Assembly: GCF_029960785.1 (NCBI RefSeq)
Contig: NZ_JASBQE010000017.1
Coordinates: 62,001-126,000 of the forward strand
Reading direction: 5' to 3'
Length of the DNA: 64,000 bases
Source: Polyangium sp. 15x6
GTDB lineage: Bacteria; Myxococcota_A; Polyangia; Polyangiales; Polyangiaceae
The notes under the pieces were generated by a model. That model made no database searches and was not told where the DNA came from. It worked only from the letters and a program-made list of their open reading frames with translations. This document shows positions 33,638 to 42,216 of this stretch, one piece after another. A program made the translations under genes and the position numbers. How positions within the stretch are numbered: the stretch's first letter is position 1; every line of letters starts with the position of its first letter.

Positions 33638-34240
33638 TCACAGGCAGGTATGGGCGAGGCAATCCTGACCGGCGGGGCAGGGATAACTCGGCCCGCACAC
33701 GATCGGATCGAGGCACCCAGGGATCGGCGCGTTGCACGTCCACGGCTCGACGCAATCCGCGATGGTCTTTTGCTCCACGTCCGAAGCCTCGCTACAATCA
33801 TTCGTGCACTGGGCGCCGTCCGTGGCGTCCAGGAGCCCGCATTGTAGCATCTTCTTGCAGGCGTCTTGGCACCTCGCCAGGTTATTGCCCCCGCCTCCGC
33901 CGCTCGAGCTCGCGCTCGAGCTCGACGTGGTGGTCGCGTTGTTCTGGCACGCCCCCGTGGTCTCCCCCGCCGCCTTTTGGCACGTCTGGTCCGAGGCGCA
34001 GTTCACGTTCGAGAGGCACCCGGCCTTGCAATCGGAGAACGTCGCGTCCGCGCAATGTTGGCCCGGCTGACACGACTTCGCGATCATGTCGGGGAAACTG
34101 CCGCACGACGTGAAGCCCTGCTGGGGATCCGTGCCGCCGGTGGGCCCGGAGTCAGCGTCGCCCTCCCCCCCACAGGCCACGAACGCAACGAGGAGCGTCG
34201 ACACGAGCACACCAAAAACAAGCGACGAAGAGCGGACCAT
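33638..34240 (-). CDS. Cys-rich lipoprotein
   Basis: A 200-residue lipoprotein (LLVAFVACGGEG, Cys23) with AGGAGG five bases before ATG 34240. Two disulphide-rich parts flank a Ser/Thr/Gly linker (ATTTSSSSASSSGGGGG near 105-121): an N-terminal one (TSCGSFPDMIAKSCQPGQHC ... DCKAGCLSNVNCASDQTCQK) and a C-terminal one (ARCQDACKKMLQCGLLDATD ... CTNDCSEASD ... CPAGQDCLAHTC). The C-x3-C helical pairs resemble those of other small myxobacterial surface lipoproteins. No family name or function can be given. It appears to be a single-gene unit. Confidence 0.7.
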   Translation of the reverse strand: MVRSSSLVFGVLVSTLLVAFVACGGEGDADSGPTGGTDPQQGFTSCGSFPDMIAKSCQPGQHCADATFSDCKAGCLSNVNCASDQTCQKAAGETTGACQNNATTTSSSSASSSGGGGGNNLARCQDACKKMLQCGLLDATDGAQCTNDCSEASDVEQKTIADCVEPWTCNAPIPGCLDPIVCGPSYPCPAGQDCLAHTCL

Positions 34241-34557
34241 CAAGACCTCCTGAGCGCCATCCATCCGTGGCGCCGTACCGAAGATGCTCGGGGGATCCGT
34301 TCGTCGCAGACATTCTGCATGCCCCCCCCGAATTTCATCGGCCGGCGCCAGATGTAGGCGGGGACGCCGCCGCAGGCCGAGTACTTCGAGCTCTTCGCGC
34401 CGGCGGACGGCGCCCCCCTCTTCCGCGTCGTGCAGAAGCAATGATGCCTCCGGGCGCTGATTCTTTGCCTCGGGTCGGGTGTGTGGCCGGCGTGAGGTGA
34501 GCTGCGCGAGAGGGGGCCGTCGACGCGCTTTCCGACCGGGAATGCCCGAGAGCCGCG
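34241..34557. other. 317-bp stretch with a short gene tail
   Basis: A plus-strand stretch just before TGA 34442-34444 reads TPPQAEYFELFAPADGAPLF then RVVQKQ, which looks like the C-terminus of a lost protein; nothing upstream joins it. Otherwise no feature. Confidence 0.3.
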
Positions 34558-35121
34558 CTATCCCTTCGCCGGCGCGGAGACGGCGGCCGCCTCGGGCGCT
34601 GTCGAGCGCTTGTAACGGCGAATCGCCGATTCCCCGATCGCCTGGGTGGCGGCCGTCGCAGCGAGCGCCCCCGCAGGTACGGCGAAGGCCGGGTTCAAGG
34701 TCATCGCGACAGCCACCGGAGCGGCGGCGCTGGCGGCGCAAGCCGCCACCACGGCCACGAGCTCCGTCACGCGCTCGGATTGGTCGATGTCCTTCCCGAA
34801 GAGCAGCGCTATCTCGAGGATGAGGTACAGGTGCATCCTGGTAAGGATCGATGCGCCGGCGACGAATCCCAGGCCTTCGTATACGATGCCGAACCCAGGG
34901 ATGGCGGCGGGCGCATGAACGAGGCCGCCCGCGGCGAACGAGATCGCCGAGGTCGATGCAATGAGACGACGCGCCTGCTGCTCGGGCGACTCGTCCGGAT
35001 ACATGCGCCGCACGCGCTCCGCGACCGATCGGATACGGGACTTTCGGAGCCTCAGGATGAAGTAGAACAAATCATCGGTGAACAGGCTTTGCTGATCGGC
35101 TGCCTGCTGCGCGGTTGCCAT
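34558..35121 (-). CDS. hypothetical helical membrane-associated protein
   Basis: A 187-residue protein without a signal peptide. The N-terminal part is charged and helical (FTDDLFYFILRLRKSRIRSV ... YPDESPEQQARRLI); the rest is rich in Ala/Gly with long hydrophobic runs (STSAISFAAGGLVHAPAAIP, GFGIVYEGLGFVAGA, MHLYLILEIALLFG, ELVAVVAACAASAAAPVAVA). The pattern of alternating amphipathic helices over small-residue stretches resembles EcsC-like or DUF697-like proteins that sit on the inner face of the membrane, but the match is weak. ATG 35121 is chosen for the AGAGGGGGC site. Function unknown. Confidence 0.55.
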   Translation of the reverse strand: MATAQQAADQQSLFTDDLFYFILRLRKSRIRSVAERVRRMYPDESPEQQARRLIASTSAISFAAGGLVHAPAAIPGFGIVYEGLGFVAGASILTRMHLYLILEIALLFGKDIDQSERVTELVAVVAACAASAAAPVAVAMTLNPAFAVPAGALAATAATQAIGESAIRRYKRSTAPEAAAVSAPAKG

Positions 35122-35455
35122 GGTTGCCCCCTCTCGTGGAACGCCTCGAACAGATTGTGTCCTGACCAAGAGGTCGCCGGCGGAACCCCCATTCCCACAC
35201 ACGCCGGGCTGGCTACGGCTGCCGCAAGGTTGCCATTCTCCTTCGAGCGTGATGGACAGCCGAGCTCCTCTGGGCGCTTCTGTCCCATGCTCGGGCGCCT
35301 TGCGAAAGCTGTACCGGTTCGGGTCGCACGCTCCTTCTCGCGGGTCACGCCGGGTCAGGGGCGATGGGACCGTACTCCGAGGTCACCTTCGAGGTCCGCC
35401 GTACTGTCCGTCCCCCCTTGCCAGCCATCCCGAGCGAGCTGTACAGTGCCCAACC
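35122..35455. other. intergenic stretch with a dispersed repeat
   Basis: A 334-bp divergent gap. No gene is seen; it carries the fourth copy of the dispersed repeat at 35350-35399. Confidence 0.5.
35350..35399. repeat. dispersed repeat: tail plus part of one 43-bp unit
   Basis: GCCGGGTCAGGGGCGATGGG then ACCGTA leads into CTCCGAGGTCACCTTCGAGG and TCCGC (35375-35399). The first part is close to the reverse complement of the tail of the copy at 26168-26308, so the element end is conserved, with orientation relative to the unit changed. Confidence 0.65.
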
Positions 35456-36232
35456 ATGACAGCGTCCGTCCGTGACCTACAAATCGGGGAGATGATCAGT
35501 GTATCTGCGCACTGGCTTGATCCCCAGCACAAGCCCTTGTTCCTCTCCATCCCGGAGGTCGCGCCGCTCATCGGGCGCGTCGAGACCGTGCATGCGGGCC
35601 TCGTCGCAGCGCGGGACGGCGACTCTTCGGCGTCCACGCTCCGCGCCCTCGGCGACGAGGCCGAGTCCCTCGACGATCGGCACGACCACCTCTCGCGCGC
35701 TCTCTTCTATTCAATGCTCGCGGCCCAGCATTACGAGCTCGGGAAGCATGTGCCCAATGAAGCGAAGGCGGAGGTCATCGAGAGCGCGCGGGAGGCGCTC
35801 TTCCCCGAGCGCCTCAACATCGTCTCGGCCTCGTACCAGGCGGAAGCGGGCAATGCCGCGCAGATCGCGAAGCTCGCCGAGGGCGAGCTCGCCCCCGTGC
35901 TCGGGGCGATTCACGTCGACAAGGACACGTCCGCGAAGGACGTCGCCATGCAGCTCGGCGATACGGGAAAGCAGCTCGGCGCCGTCGAGAATCAGAAGCC
36001 GCAAGCCGCCGCCGAGGCGCAGAAGAATGCCATTGCGCCGGCCGAGGTCCGCAAACGGATGCGCGCATGGGCGAAGGTCGCCGGGACGATTCTCGCGAAC
36101 CTCGACGAATCGGTCGCGCCCGCTGCGATGGTGGACGCCATTCGCGCCCCATTGCTCGCGGCGGCGGAGAAGGCGACGGCGAGGAGGCGCGCGAAGCGAG
36201 CGGCGAAGGCGAAGCAAGCGCCGGAAGGTTGA
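35456..36232 (+). CDS. hypothetical all-helical protein
   Basis: A 258-residue cytoplasmic protein with no signal peptide and almost entirely helical composition. Segments: EVAPLIGRVETVHAGLVAAR; LDDRHDHLSRALFYSMLAAQ; EAKAEVIESAREALFPERLN; AQIAKLAEGELAPVLGAIHV; then a basic tail (TARRRAKRAAKAKQ) near the end that could contact nucleic acid or membrane. I know of no family. Similar helical-bundle proteins occur near repeat and phage remnants in myxobacteria, but function is open. The next gene starts 53 bases later. Confidence 0.55.
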   Translation: MTASVRDLQIGEMISVSAHWLDPQHKPLFLSIPEVAPLIGRVETVHAGLVAARDGDSSASTLRALGDEAESLDDRHDHLSRALFYSMLAAQHYELGKHVPNEAKAEVIESAREALFPERLNIVSASYQAEAGNAAQIAKLAEGELAPVLGAIHVDKDTSAKDVAMQLGDTGKQLGAVENQKPQAAAEAQKNAIAPAEVRKRMRAWAKVAGTILANLDESVAPAAMVDAIRAPLLAAAEKATARRRAKRAAKAKQAPEG

Positions 36233-36285
36233 GGCTTGGGGGGAGCGGGTTGATTTCCTGGTCAAACCCGTGAGAGCATGACCGC

Positions 36286-36945
36286 ATGAACCCGCTCCTC
36301 CGCGCTGTGGCGATCGGGCTGATCGCCCTCGTTTTGCCGAGCTGTTCGATCATGGATCCCGACGATCGCCAGGCGCTGCGTGATCGCCTCGCCGGGATGG
36401 TGCCGAACGACATCCTCCAGTTGACGAAAGGGACCATGAACGGGAAGGCGATCCTCTATTTCGAAGAGGAGCCCACCAACAATCAGGTGGGGAAGCTCCA
36501 GTGCCGCGAGTATGTCGACGGGCAGTGGCAAGATTGGAGGGACGAGCCCGATAAGGCCTGGATGGTCTACGACGTCCTCCAGTGCCTCAGAGAGATTCCC
36601 TTTTACGTAACCTTCCTCGATTGCAAGGATAAGTTTTTGTACGAGGAGACTTCGTTGAAGAAGGGCGACATCATGGCGCAGCAGAGCCCCGGCAAGGACG
36701 TGGAGTGCCGGTTCGAGTACGATGAGCGGTACGAGCTCGAGAAGCTCCCGGAGGACATCTGGAAGGCAGAATCGATCTCGTTCGACGACATGATCGACTT
36801 CCTGGTCAGGCTCCCCTCGCCGCCGCCCGGCTTCATCGCGCCCGAGCTCGCGCCCCTGCTTTGTCCACTCGGCGCCGGGCCCGGGTGGGGGTGCCCGAGC
36901 GATCCGGTCACCGAAACGGATCCGCCGACGGAGGGAGGTGGTTGA
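36286..36945 (+). CDS. lipoprotein of unknown function
   Basis: A 219-residue lipoprotein (IGLIALVLPSCSIMD, Cys20). The body contains GKAILYFEEEPTNNQVGKLQ and WRDEPDKAWMVYDVLQCLRE, mixed alpha/beta, with about seven cysteines spread out after the lipid Cys, and a Pro/Gly-rich end (SDPVTETDPPTEGGG). No family is recognised. It is the first of three closely spaced genes (1-bp gap and a 4-bp overlap follow), which are probably one operon encoding exported or accessory orphans. Confidence 0.6.
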   Translation: MNPLLRAVAIGLIALVLPSCSIMDPDDRQALRDRLAGMVPNDILQLTKGTMNGKAILYFEEEPTNNQVGKLQCREYVDGQWQDWRDEPDKAWMVYDVLQCLREIPFYVTFLDCKDKFLYEETSLKKGDIMAQQSPGKDVECRFEYDERYELEKLPEDIWKAESISFDDMIDFLVRLPSPPPGFIAPELAPLLCPLGAGPGWGCPSDPVTETDPPTEGGG

Positions 36946-36946
36946 C

Positions 36947-38077
36947 GTGAAGCCGCATCCAACCGCCGAACCCAGCAAGCCCATTGCGCCGGGTCCGAGC
37001 GCCGCGCTCGAGGGCGAGCTCAGGCTGGAGTACTGGCACATGGAGGACCACGCAGGAAAGGAGGCGATCTCAATGGAGCTCGCCAAGCTCCTCCTCCGAG
37101 CGTTTCGTGATCCCGTTCCGGAAGAGGACATGGAGTGGGCGCGGCTTCACCGCAAACGAAAAGTGTTGAACCTGTTAGGGCCGCGGCGGTGCAACGCTGG
37201 AGAATGGGCGTACGAAGGGTACCTCGCGAGCACGGGCGGCACGTTCGAGGGGCGAAGCATGCCGCCATGGAGGAGCCCCGCGTTCGATCACGAGCCCTGG
37301 TACGACTTCGGTGACCGCGTGGCGGGCGCCCCCGAAGGCGAGAGCGAAGAGGAGACCCTGGCCGCAGCCTTGGCCGCATTTGGAAGCCGCGCGGGGCAGC
37401 CGGCGCCGGCGCCGTCGGAGCACTGGCGCGCGGCAGCCGGGGACGTTCGAACGAAATGGGCGCATAGGAAGGATCTCGCCTCGAAAGTGCCGCTCGAACC
37501 CGTGAAAGGATCGGTTGTCCCTCCGGGTACGAGGGAGCGATTGCGGGAGCTCCGAATGAGGCGGGCCGAGATCACGTTCGTTCCCCTGGCGCCGGGCCCC
37601 TCAGCCGCACGTGAGGCTGAGCTCGCGAGGGAGCTTTATTGCACGGTCGACCGTGCCGAGCAGAGAGCTCTCCTCGCCGAGCTCTTCGAGCTCGATCGCC
37701 GGGCCAAACAAGATCCCGTCCCCGAGGAGGACGTGGCGTGGGCTCAGGCCCACAGAGGGCCCGAGCCCCGCATGCTCCGAAAGCTACGTCCCATTCGGAC
37801 GCGGATCGCCGCCGAGCTCGCCTATCACGCATATTGCGAGACCGACGGCGTCCCTGTGGACGAGAGCGCGATCGAGAACCGCCGCCTCCCGGAGGAGTTC
37901 TATTGGGTCGGCGATCGAATGATCGATCATTTCGACGAACCCGAGCAAGAGACGCTAGCGGCGGTCCTCGCCGTGCATGCGGCATGCACACGAAAGGCGC
38001 CTCCGCGCTCCTCGGAAGCCTGGCTCGCCGCGATCCGCAAGGTCCGCGAAGTTCTACCGAAGCCCCAGAGATTATGA
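36947..38077 (+). CDS. orphan protein with internal duplication
   Basis: A 376-residue protein without signal peptide, made of two halves of about 170 residues that resemble each other: IAPGPSAALEGELRLEYWHM ... RAFRDPVPEEDMEWARLHR, and LAPGPSAAREAELARELYCT ... RRAKQDPVPEEDVAWAQAHR. Each half continues into an LxxLxPxR helix and a YxxYxxTxG segment, then an E-x3-ETLAA(A/V)LA motif. The unit looks helical; a protein-binding role is conceivable. GTG 36947 is preferred over 36938 because GGAGGTGG sits just before it. The downstream gene overlaps by ATGA. No known family. Confidence 0.6.
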   Translation: MKPHPTAEPSKPIAPGPSAALEGELRLEYWHMEDHAGKEAISMELAKLLLRAFRDPVPEEDMEWARLHRKRKVLNLLGPRRCNAGEWAYEGYLASTGGTFEGRSMPPWRSPAFDHEPWYDFGDRVAGAPEGESEEETLAAALAAFGSRAGQPAPAPSEHWRAAAGDVRTKWAHRKDLASKVPLEPVKGSVVPPGTRERLRELRMRRAEITFVPLAPGPSAAREAELARELYCTVDRAEQRALLAELFELDRRAKQDPVPEEDVAWAQAHRGPEPRMLRKLRPIRTRIAAELAYHAYCETDGVPVDESAIENRRLPEEFYWVGDRMIDHFDEPEQETLAAVLAVHAACTRKAPPRSSEAWLAAIRKVREVLPKPQRL

Positions 38078-38622
38078 ATCCCCGCGCCATGGTCACGCTT
38101 TGCGGGCCACTTCTCGCCGCACTTCTCCACTCCCGCACAGCCCACGCCGATCCCCACCCGTGGCAATTCGACGTAAAAGCTTCCTACGTCGTCCTCGGCG
38201 ACCACGCCCAGCGCTCGACCGGCGGCCTCATGCCATCCCTCTCCGCCCGCCGCACCTTTGCCCTACGCGAAAACGTATCCCTCGGCCTCGGCGCCAATCT
38301 CGGCGCGTTCGGCCTCTTTCGTGACGCGGCCTGGATGGGCATCCTCGGAGGCCCCCTCCTGAGCGCCAGCCTTCAACCATCCCGCGCCCCATTGTCCTTC
38401 GAGCTCGCCGCGCACCTCGATTTCGGCCGCGTCCCGGTCTGCAACGCGTGGGGCCTCTGCTCGCGATATCTCGGCTTCTTTCCCGCCATCCATCTCGGGA
38501 TCGCCTACACGCTCGCGAAGCACCTGGCCCTCGTCGCGGCCTGTGGCGTGCGCGTCCTCCGCACGCTCGCGTGGACCGGCGCCAGCGTGGAGCCGGCCGT
38601 CTCCGGCAGGTTTTCCTTCTGA
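38074..38622 (+). CDS. small outer-membrane beta-barrel-like protein
   Basis: A 182-residue exported protein (signal to LLHSRTAHADPHP). The mature part is a run of alternating strands (WQFDVKASYVVLGDHAQ ... SARRTFALRENVSLGLGANL ... ALVAACGVRVLRTLAWTGAS) and ends in VSGRFSF, a final Phe typical of outer-membrane barrels recognised by BamA. Length suits an eight-strand barrel. It is the last gene of the three-gene unit and overlaps its neighbour by four bases. No specific family. Confidence 0.65.
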   Translation: MNPRAMVTLCGPLLAALLHSRTAHADPHPWQFDVKASYVVLGDHAQRSTGGLMPSLSARRTFALRENVSLGLGANLGAFGLFRDAAWMGILGGPLLSASLQPSRAPLSFELAAHLDFGRVPVCNAWGLCSRYLGFFPAIHLGIAYTLAKHLALVAACGVRVLRTLAWTGASVEPAVSGRFSF

Positions 38623-38656
38623 GCGACTTGTCAAGGCCCAACCGAGAGCGGCCCTG

Positions 38657-38935
38657 CTACGCCCCGCCCGTTCGAGCGCTCTCCGCGGGCGACGAGGCAT
38701 CTCCCGGCGTCGATGCCGCTTCGCTCCGGGATTTCCACACGTGATGGATCACGATGACCGCGGCGATCACCCATGCGATCTGCGTCGCCCGATGCTCCAG
38801 CAGCCGGTCGAGGAGGACCTGCCGTGCGTAGTCCCATATCCTCGGCCCGCGCGGCGTCTCCCCGGGGATCAGACATAACACCCCTGCGATGAACGTGCAC
38901 CAGGCCAGGGTCTTCCGTTCCGTAGCGGTAAGCAT
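38657..38935 (-). CDS. small membrane protein
   Basis: A 92-residue protein with two hydrophobic stretches, TLAWCTFIAGVLCLIPG (about 9-25) and RATQIAWVIAAVIVIHHVW (about 49-67), joined by a charged loop (RIWDYARQVLLDRLLEH), then a polar Ser/Ala tail. ATG 38935 is the natural start; longer versions reach back into a non-protein-like region. Two-helix hairpins of this size are common accessory membrane proteins; nothing identifies a partner. It is divergent from the HTTM gene 119 bp away. Confidence 0.5.
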   Translation of the reverse strand: MLTATERKTLAWCTFIAGVLCLIPGETPRGPRIWDYARQVLLDRLLEHRATQIAWVIAAVIVIHHVWKSRSEAASTPGDASSPAESARTGGA

Positions 38936-39053
38936 GCGATAGCCCCGCTCGATACGCGGGATCGGGCCGAGCCTAACGCAAATTTCCCGCGTGCGGGGAA
39001 GGGAAGTGAAGGCGTGCGGCGGCTCGAAATTCGCGCTAATGGGGGAACGCCCC

Positions 39054-41069
39054 ATGAGCTCCGCCACCGGCCAGCCGCCCATCGACGCAAGCCCCGAGGC
39101 CCTCGACGAAGCGCCAGAAGAGGCCTCCCAGGCCGCGCCCGCCGCCGCCGCCGAGACGCCCAAAGGCCTCGGGTGGCTCTCGTGGCACCTCCAGGGCTAC
39201 TGGACGATCATCCGCGACGTCTACCTCTCGATCGACCGGCGGACCCTCGGCTTCGCCCGGATCATGCTCGGCTTCCTCCTCGTCACGGACCTCTTCCGGC
39301 GCACGCCGGACTGGCTCCACATGTACTCGGACAAGGGGGTCCTGCCGACGCACCTGAACCTCTTCCGGCCTCAGGCCTGGGGCGCGTTCACCCTCTTCAA
39401 TGCCTTCTCCACCGCCCCCGAGCTCTGGGCCCTCTGGGCGGTCCTCCTCGTCACGTTCACCTGCGTCCTCGTCGGCTACAAGACGCGGATCGCCCACGCG
39501 CTCGCCGCGATCTTCGTGGCCAGCATGAATGGCCGCATCCTCCTCATCGAGAATGGCGGATACGTCGTTTTCAACCTCCTCGTGATGTGGACCGCGTTCC
39601 TCCCGATGGGGGACCGCTTCTCCGTCGACGCCCTGCTCGACTCGATGCGCCGCCGCAAAGAGGCAAACGCGGACGAGCTCAACGACCGCACGAACCTCAT
39701 CGAGCCGCGCAAGCTCGCGCCGCACGTCTCGCTCGTGGCCGGCGTCGTCCTCCTCCAGATCGCCGCCATTTATTACTTCAACGTCGTTCACAAGACCGGG
39801 ACGGCCTGGAAAAACGGCACGGCGGTCCATTACGTGCTCTGGGTCGACCGCATGGTCACGCCCCTCGTGGCGGCCGTGCGTGGCCTCGTCCCGCCCGCGC
39901 TCATCATCGTCGCCACGAAGTTCGTCCTGATGGCCGAGGCCACGATCCCGATCTGCGTCGCCTCGCCGCTCGGCCGCTCCTGGGCCCGCCGGCTCGCCAT
40001 CTCGCTCATGTGCATCCTGCACATCGGCTTCGGCGCGACCTTCGTCCTCGGCCCCTTCGCCTGGGCGATGTGCGTCTTCTCCACGCTGCTCTTCACCACC
40101 GACGACTGGGAGCTCGCCGCCCGCACGATGCGCCGCACGCACCGCGCGCGTGTCGTCCTCTTCGACCCCTCGTCCGGCGCCTCGCTCTGGCTCTGCCGCG
40201 TCCTCAAGCGCCTCGACCGTTACGAGCTGCTCACGTTCCGCGCCGCGGAGGGCCTCACGCGTGGCATCGCCGCCGAGAGACCGAAGGACCACGCGCGCCT
40301 CGAGCAGAGCGCCGCGCTCGCCGACATCGTCGCGGCCTTGCCGCTCGGCCCCACGATCGCCTGGCTCTTGCGCGTCCCTGGCCTCTCGCACCTCGTCGAC
40401 GCGATCTGCAGCGCCGTCACCGCGCGTGACGTCTCGCGGATCTTCGGCCTGCGTGTCCCGCGCGCGCCGGGCCCCGTGACCCTCACCGAGCCCTCGCCGC
40501 TTCGTCGCAAGGTCGGCCGGTTCGTCGTGACGCTGCGCGAGCTCGCGGTCGTCGCGATGCTCGCGGGCGCGGTGAACCAGGCGCTCGTCGAGCTCTGGGT
40601 CGTCAACCGCCGCGTGAAGGTCCCGCACCCCGAGCCTTTGCGCGTGCTCGCGCAGAAGATGCGGTACCTCCAGGGCTGGTTCATGTTCTCGCCGAACCCC
40701 GTGATGGACGACGGCACGATCATCGTCGACGCGAAGACCATCGACGGCCGCTCGATCGATCCGTTCACCGGCAAGCCGCCGGAGTTCGACCTCACGAAGG
40801 CGCAGAGCCTCCGGTACAACCAGATCTGGAGCGACTACTTCAACCGCATCCACCTGCCGGCGAACTCCGCGTACCGGGACGCGATGCGGGACTTCATCTT
40901 CCGCTACCCGGAGCGCACGGGGCGCCCGGAGGACGCGATCGTCTCGGGGGACGTGTACTGGATCCAGGACATGAACCCGCCCTTCGGCAAGACGGCGTCG
41001 TACAAGCTGGAGAAGAACAAGCTGTTCTCCTTCGAAAACCCCGCCACCCGCAGCCAGCCGAAGCCGTGA
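39054..41069 (+). CDS. HTTM-domain multi-pass membrane protein
   Basis: A 671-residue membrane protein. After an Ala/Pro-rich start, residues about 55-360 form an HTTM (horizontally transferred transmembrane) domain, the bacterial relative of vitamin K-dependent gamma-carboxylase: LSIDRRTLGFARIMLGFLLV, LVGYKTRIAHALAAIF, GGYVVFNLLVMWTAFLPMGD, IYYFNVVHKTGTAWKNGTAV, then further helices. The C-terminal third is a soluble region with one more hydrophobic segment (LAVVAMLAGAVNQALVELWV) and SPNPVMDDGTIIVDAKTIDG. Enzymatic activity in bacteria is unproven. ATG 39054 follows GGGGGA. It is a single gene ahead of a tRNA. Confidence 0.8.
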   Translation: MSSATGQPPIDASPEALDEAPEEASQAAPAAAAETPKGLGWLSWHLQGYWTIIRDVYLSIDRRTLGFARIMLGFLLVTDLFRRTPDWLHMYSDKGVLPTHLNLFRPQAWGAFTLFNAFSTAPELWALWAVLLVTFTCVLVGYKTRIAHALAAIFVASMNGRILLIENGGYVVFNLLVMWTAFLPMGDRFSVDALLDSMRRRKEANADELNDRTNLIEPRKLAPHVSLVAGVVLLQIAAIYYFNVVHKTGTAWKNGTAVHYVLWVDRMVTPLVAAVRGLVPPALIIVATKFVLMAEATIPICVASPLGRSWARRLAISLMCILHIGFGATFVLGPFAWAMCVFSTLLFTTDDWELAARTMRRTHRARVVLFDPSSGASLWLCRVLKRLDRYELLTFRAAEGLTRGIAAERPKDHARLEQSAALADIVAALPLGPTIAWLLRVPGLSHLVDAICSAVTARDVSRIFGLRVPRAPGPVTLTEPSPLRRKVGRFVVTLRELAVVAMLAGAVNQALVELWVVNRRVKVPHPEPLRVLAQKMRYLQGWFMFSPNPVMDDGTIIVDAKTIDGRSIDPFTGKPPEFDLTKAQSLRYNQIWSDYFNRIHLPANSAYRDAMRDFIFRYPERTGRPEDAIVSGDVYWIQDMNPPFGKTASYKLEKNKLFSFENPATRSQPKP

Positions 41070-41102
41070 GGCGAGCCGGCCGTCGAAAGCGAAACTTTCG
41101 TC

Positions 41103-41130
41103 TTGACTCGGGAGGCTCAATCAGTAGAGT
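41103..41130 (+). promoter_or_regulatory. promoter of tRNA-Ala
   Basis: TTGACT (41103-41108), 16 bases, TAGAGT (41125-41130), placing a start site near 41137, ten bases before the tRNA. A small CGAAAG/CTTTCG hairpin just upstream (41084-41100) may end the HTTM transcript. Confidence 0.6.
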
Positions 41131-41146
41131 CCCGCGAGTCGCTGAC

Positions 41147-41222
<76 letters not shown>

Positions 41223-41241
41223 AGAAAAACCCGCAGCGAAA

Positions 41242-41284
41242 AAAAAGCGCCGTGTTCCGAGCTGGAACACGGCGTTTTTCGTTT
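41242..41284 (+). terminator. strong rho-independent terminator after the tRNA
   Basis: CGCCGTGTTCC (41248-41258), loop GAGCT, GGAACACGGCG (41264-41274), then TTTTTCGTTTT, with a run of A before the stem. A textbook terminator of the tRNA transcript. Confidence 0.92.
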
Positions 41285-41514
41285 TCCATACGTCGCTTCC
41301 GCGCGCTCCTCCCGGGCGGCACGCTGGCGCGTTCGAAAACGCGGGAAAGGAAGCGCGCGAAGAGCGCCGTCCGAGGCTTGCGACCGCCTGCTCGTCTCCT
41401 CAGGTTCGCGATCGGACGGCACGAAGGGGGCGGTCTGGGCGGACCCCTGCGCCTTCGTCGTGCCCATACACCGCCGCGGGCCATCACCCGCGAGCGATCT
41501 GGGGGGACATCATC

Positions 41515-42150
41515 ATGAAGAAGCTCTTCGTTGCGTTCGTCGCGGCTGGTTCGGCCGTCCTCGGCATCTCGGAGCGAGCCGATGCACAGCCCTACGACCT
41601 CGTCGAACCGCCCGAGGGCGTCGAGATCCGCGGGCTCGTGTACAACGGCACCGGCTGCCCGCAGAGCTCGGTCGCCGGCACCCTCTCCGAGGACCGCAAG
41701 GCCCTCGAGCTCATCTTCGGGGCCTTCACCGCCGAGGCGAGCCCGATCGGCTTGCCGAGCGAGGCGCGCAAGTTCTGTCAGCTCACCGTCGATATGGCCT
41801 TCCCGCAGGGCTACAGCTTCTCGCTCGTCTCGGCCGACTACCGCGGCTTCGCCGACCTCGAGGCGGCCGTCGTCGGCACGCAGACGTCGAGTTACTACTT
41901 CACCGGCGGCTTCGGGCGCACCTTCCGCACCAGGCTCGTCGGTCCCTTCTCGGAGAACTACTTCCGCCGCGACAACCTCACCCTCGAGGCCGCGGTGTGG
42001 TCGCCGTGCGGCGCGACCCGTCCGCTCAACATCAGCACGCAGGCGGCCGTCTCGACGCTCGCGAACCGCTCGGGCAGCGGCCTCATGACCGTCGACTCGG
42101 TGAGCCTCGTCGTGCGGCAGACGTACGGCATCGCGTGGCGCAGGTGCTGA
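41515..42150 (+). CDS. DUF4360 secreted protein
   Basis: A 211-residue exported protein (signal to ISERADAQPYD). It is a DUF4360 protein: VEIRGLVYNGTGCPQSSVAG, ALELIFGAFTAEASP, RKFCQLTVDMAFPQGYSFSL, YRGFADLEAAVVGTQTSSYY and a terminal LVVRQTYGIAWRRC. The conserved cysteines (C in GCP, C in FCQL, two near the end) likely form disulphides. Members occur in fungi and bacteria as secreted beta-rich proteins of unknown role. The gene is single, closed by a 15-bp hairpin, and sits downstream of the tRNA terminator. Confidence 0.85.
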   Translation: MKKLFVAFVAAGSAVLGISERADAQPYDLVEPPEGVEIRGLVYNGTGCPQSSVAGTLSEDRKALELIFGAFTAEASPIGLPSEARKFCQLTVDMAFPQGYSFSLVSADYRGFADLEAAVVGTQTSSYYFTGGFGRTFRTRLVGPFSENYFRRDNLTLEAAVWSPCGATRPLNISTQAAVSTLANRSGSGLMTVDSVSLVVRQTYGIAWRRC

Positions 42151-42171
42151 CGCGATCTTCGTGAACGAACG

Positions 42172-42216
42172 GCGGGCCTCCGGACGTGTGTTCGTCCGGG
42201 GGCCCGCGATCGTTTT
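42172..42216. terminator. bidirectional terminator between convergent genes
   Basis: GCGGGCC (42172-42178) pairs with GGCCCGC (42201-42207), a T-G pair follows, and CCGGACG (42180-42186) pairs with CGTCCGG (42193-42199) over a TGTGTT loop; TTTT at 42213-42216. It lies between the DUF4360 and histidine phosphatase stops. Confidence 0.8.

Noticed and set aside
39036..41120. 694-codon minus-strand frame opposite the HTTM gene
   Set aside because: Composition is non-protein-like and the plus strand encodes ordered membrane helices.
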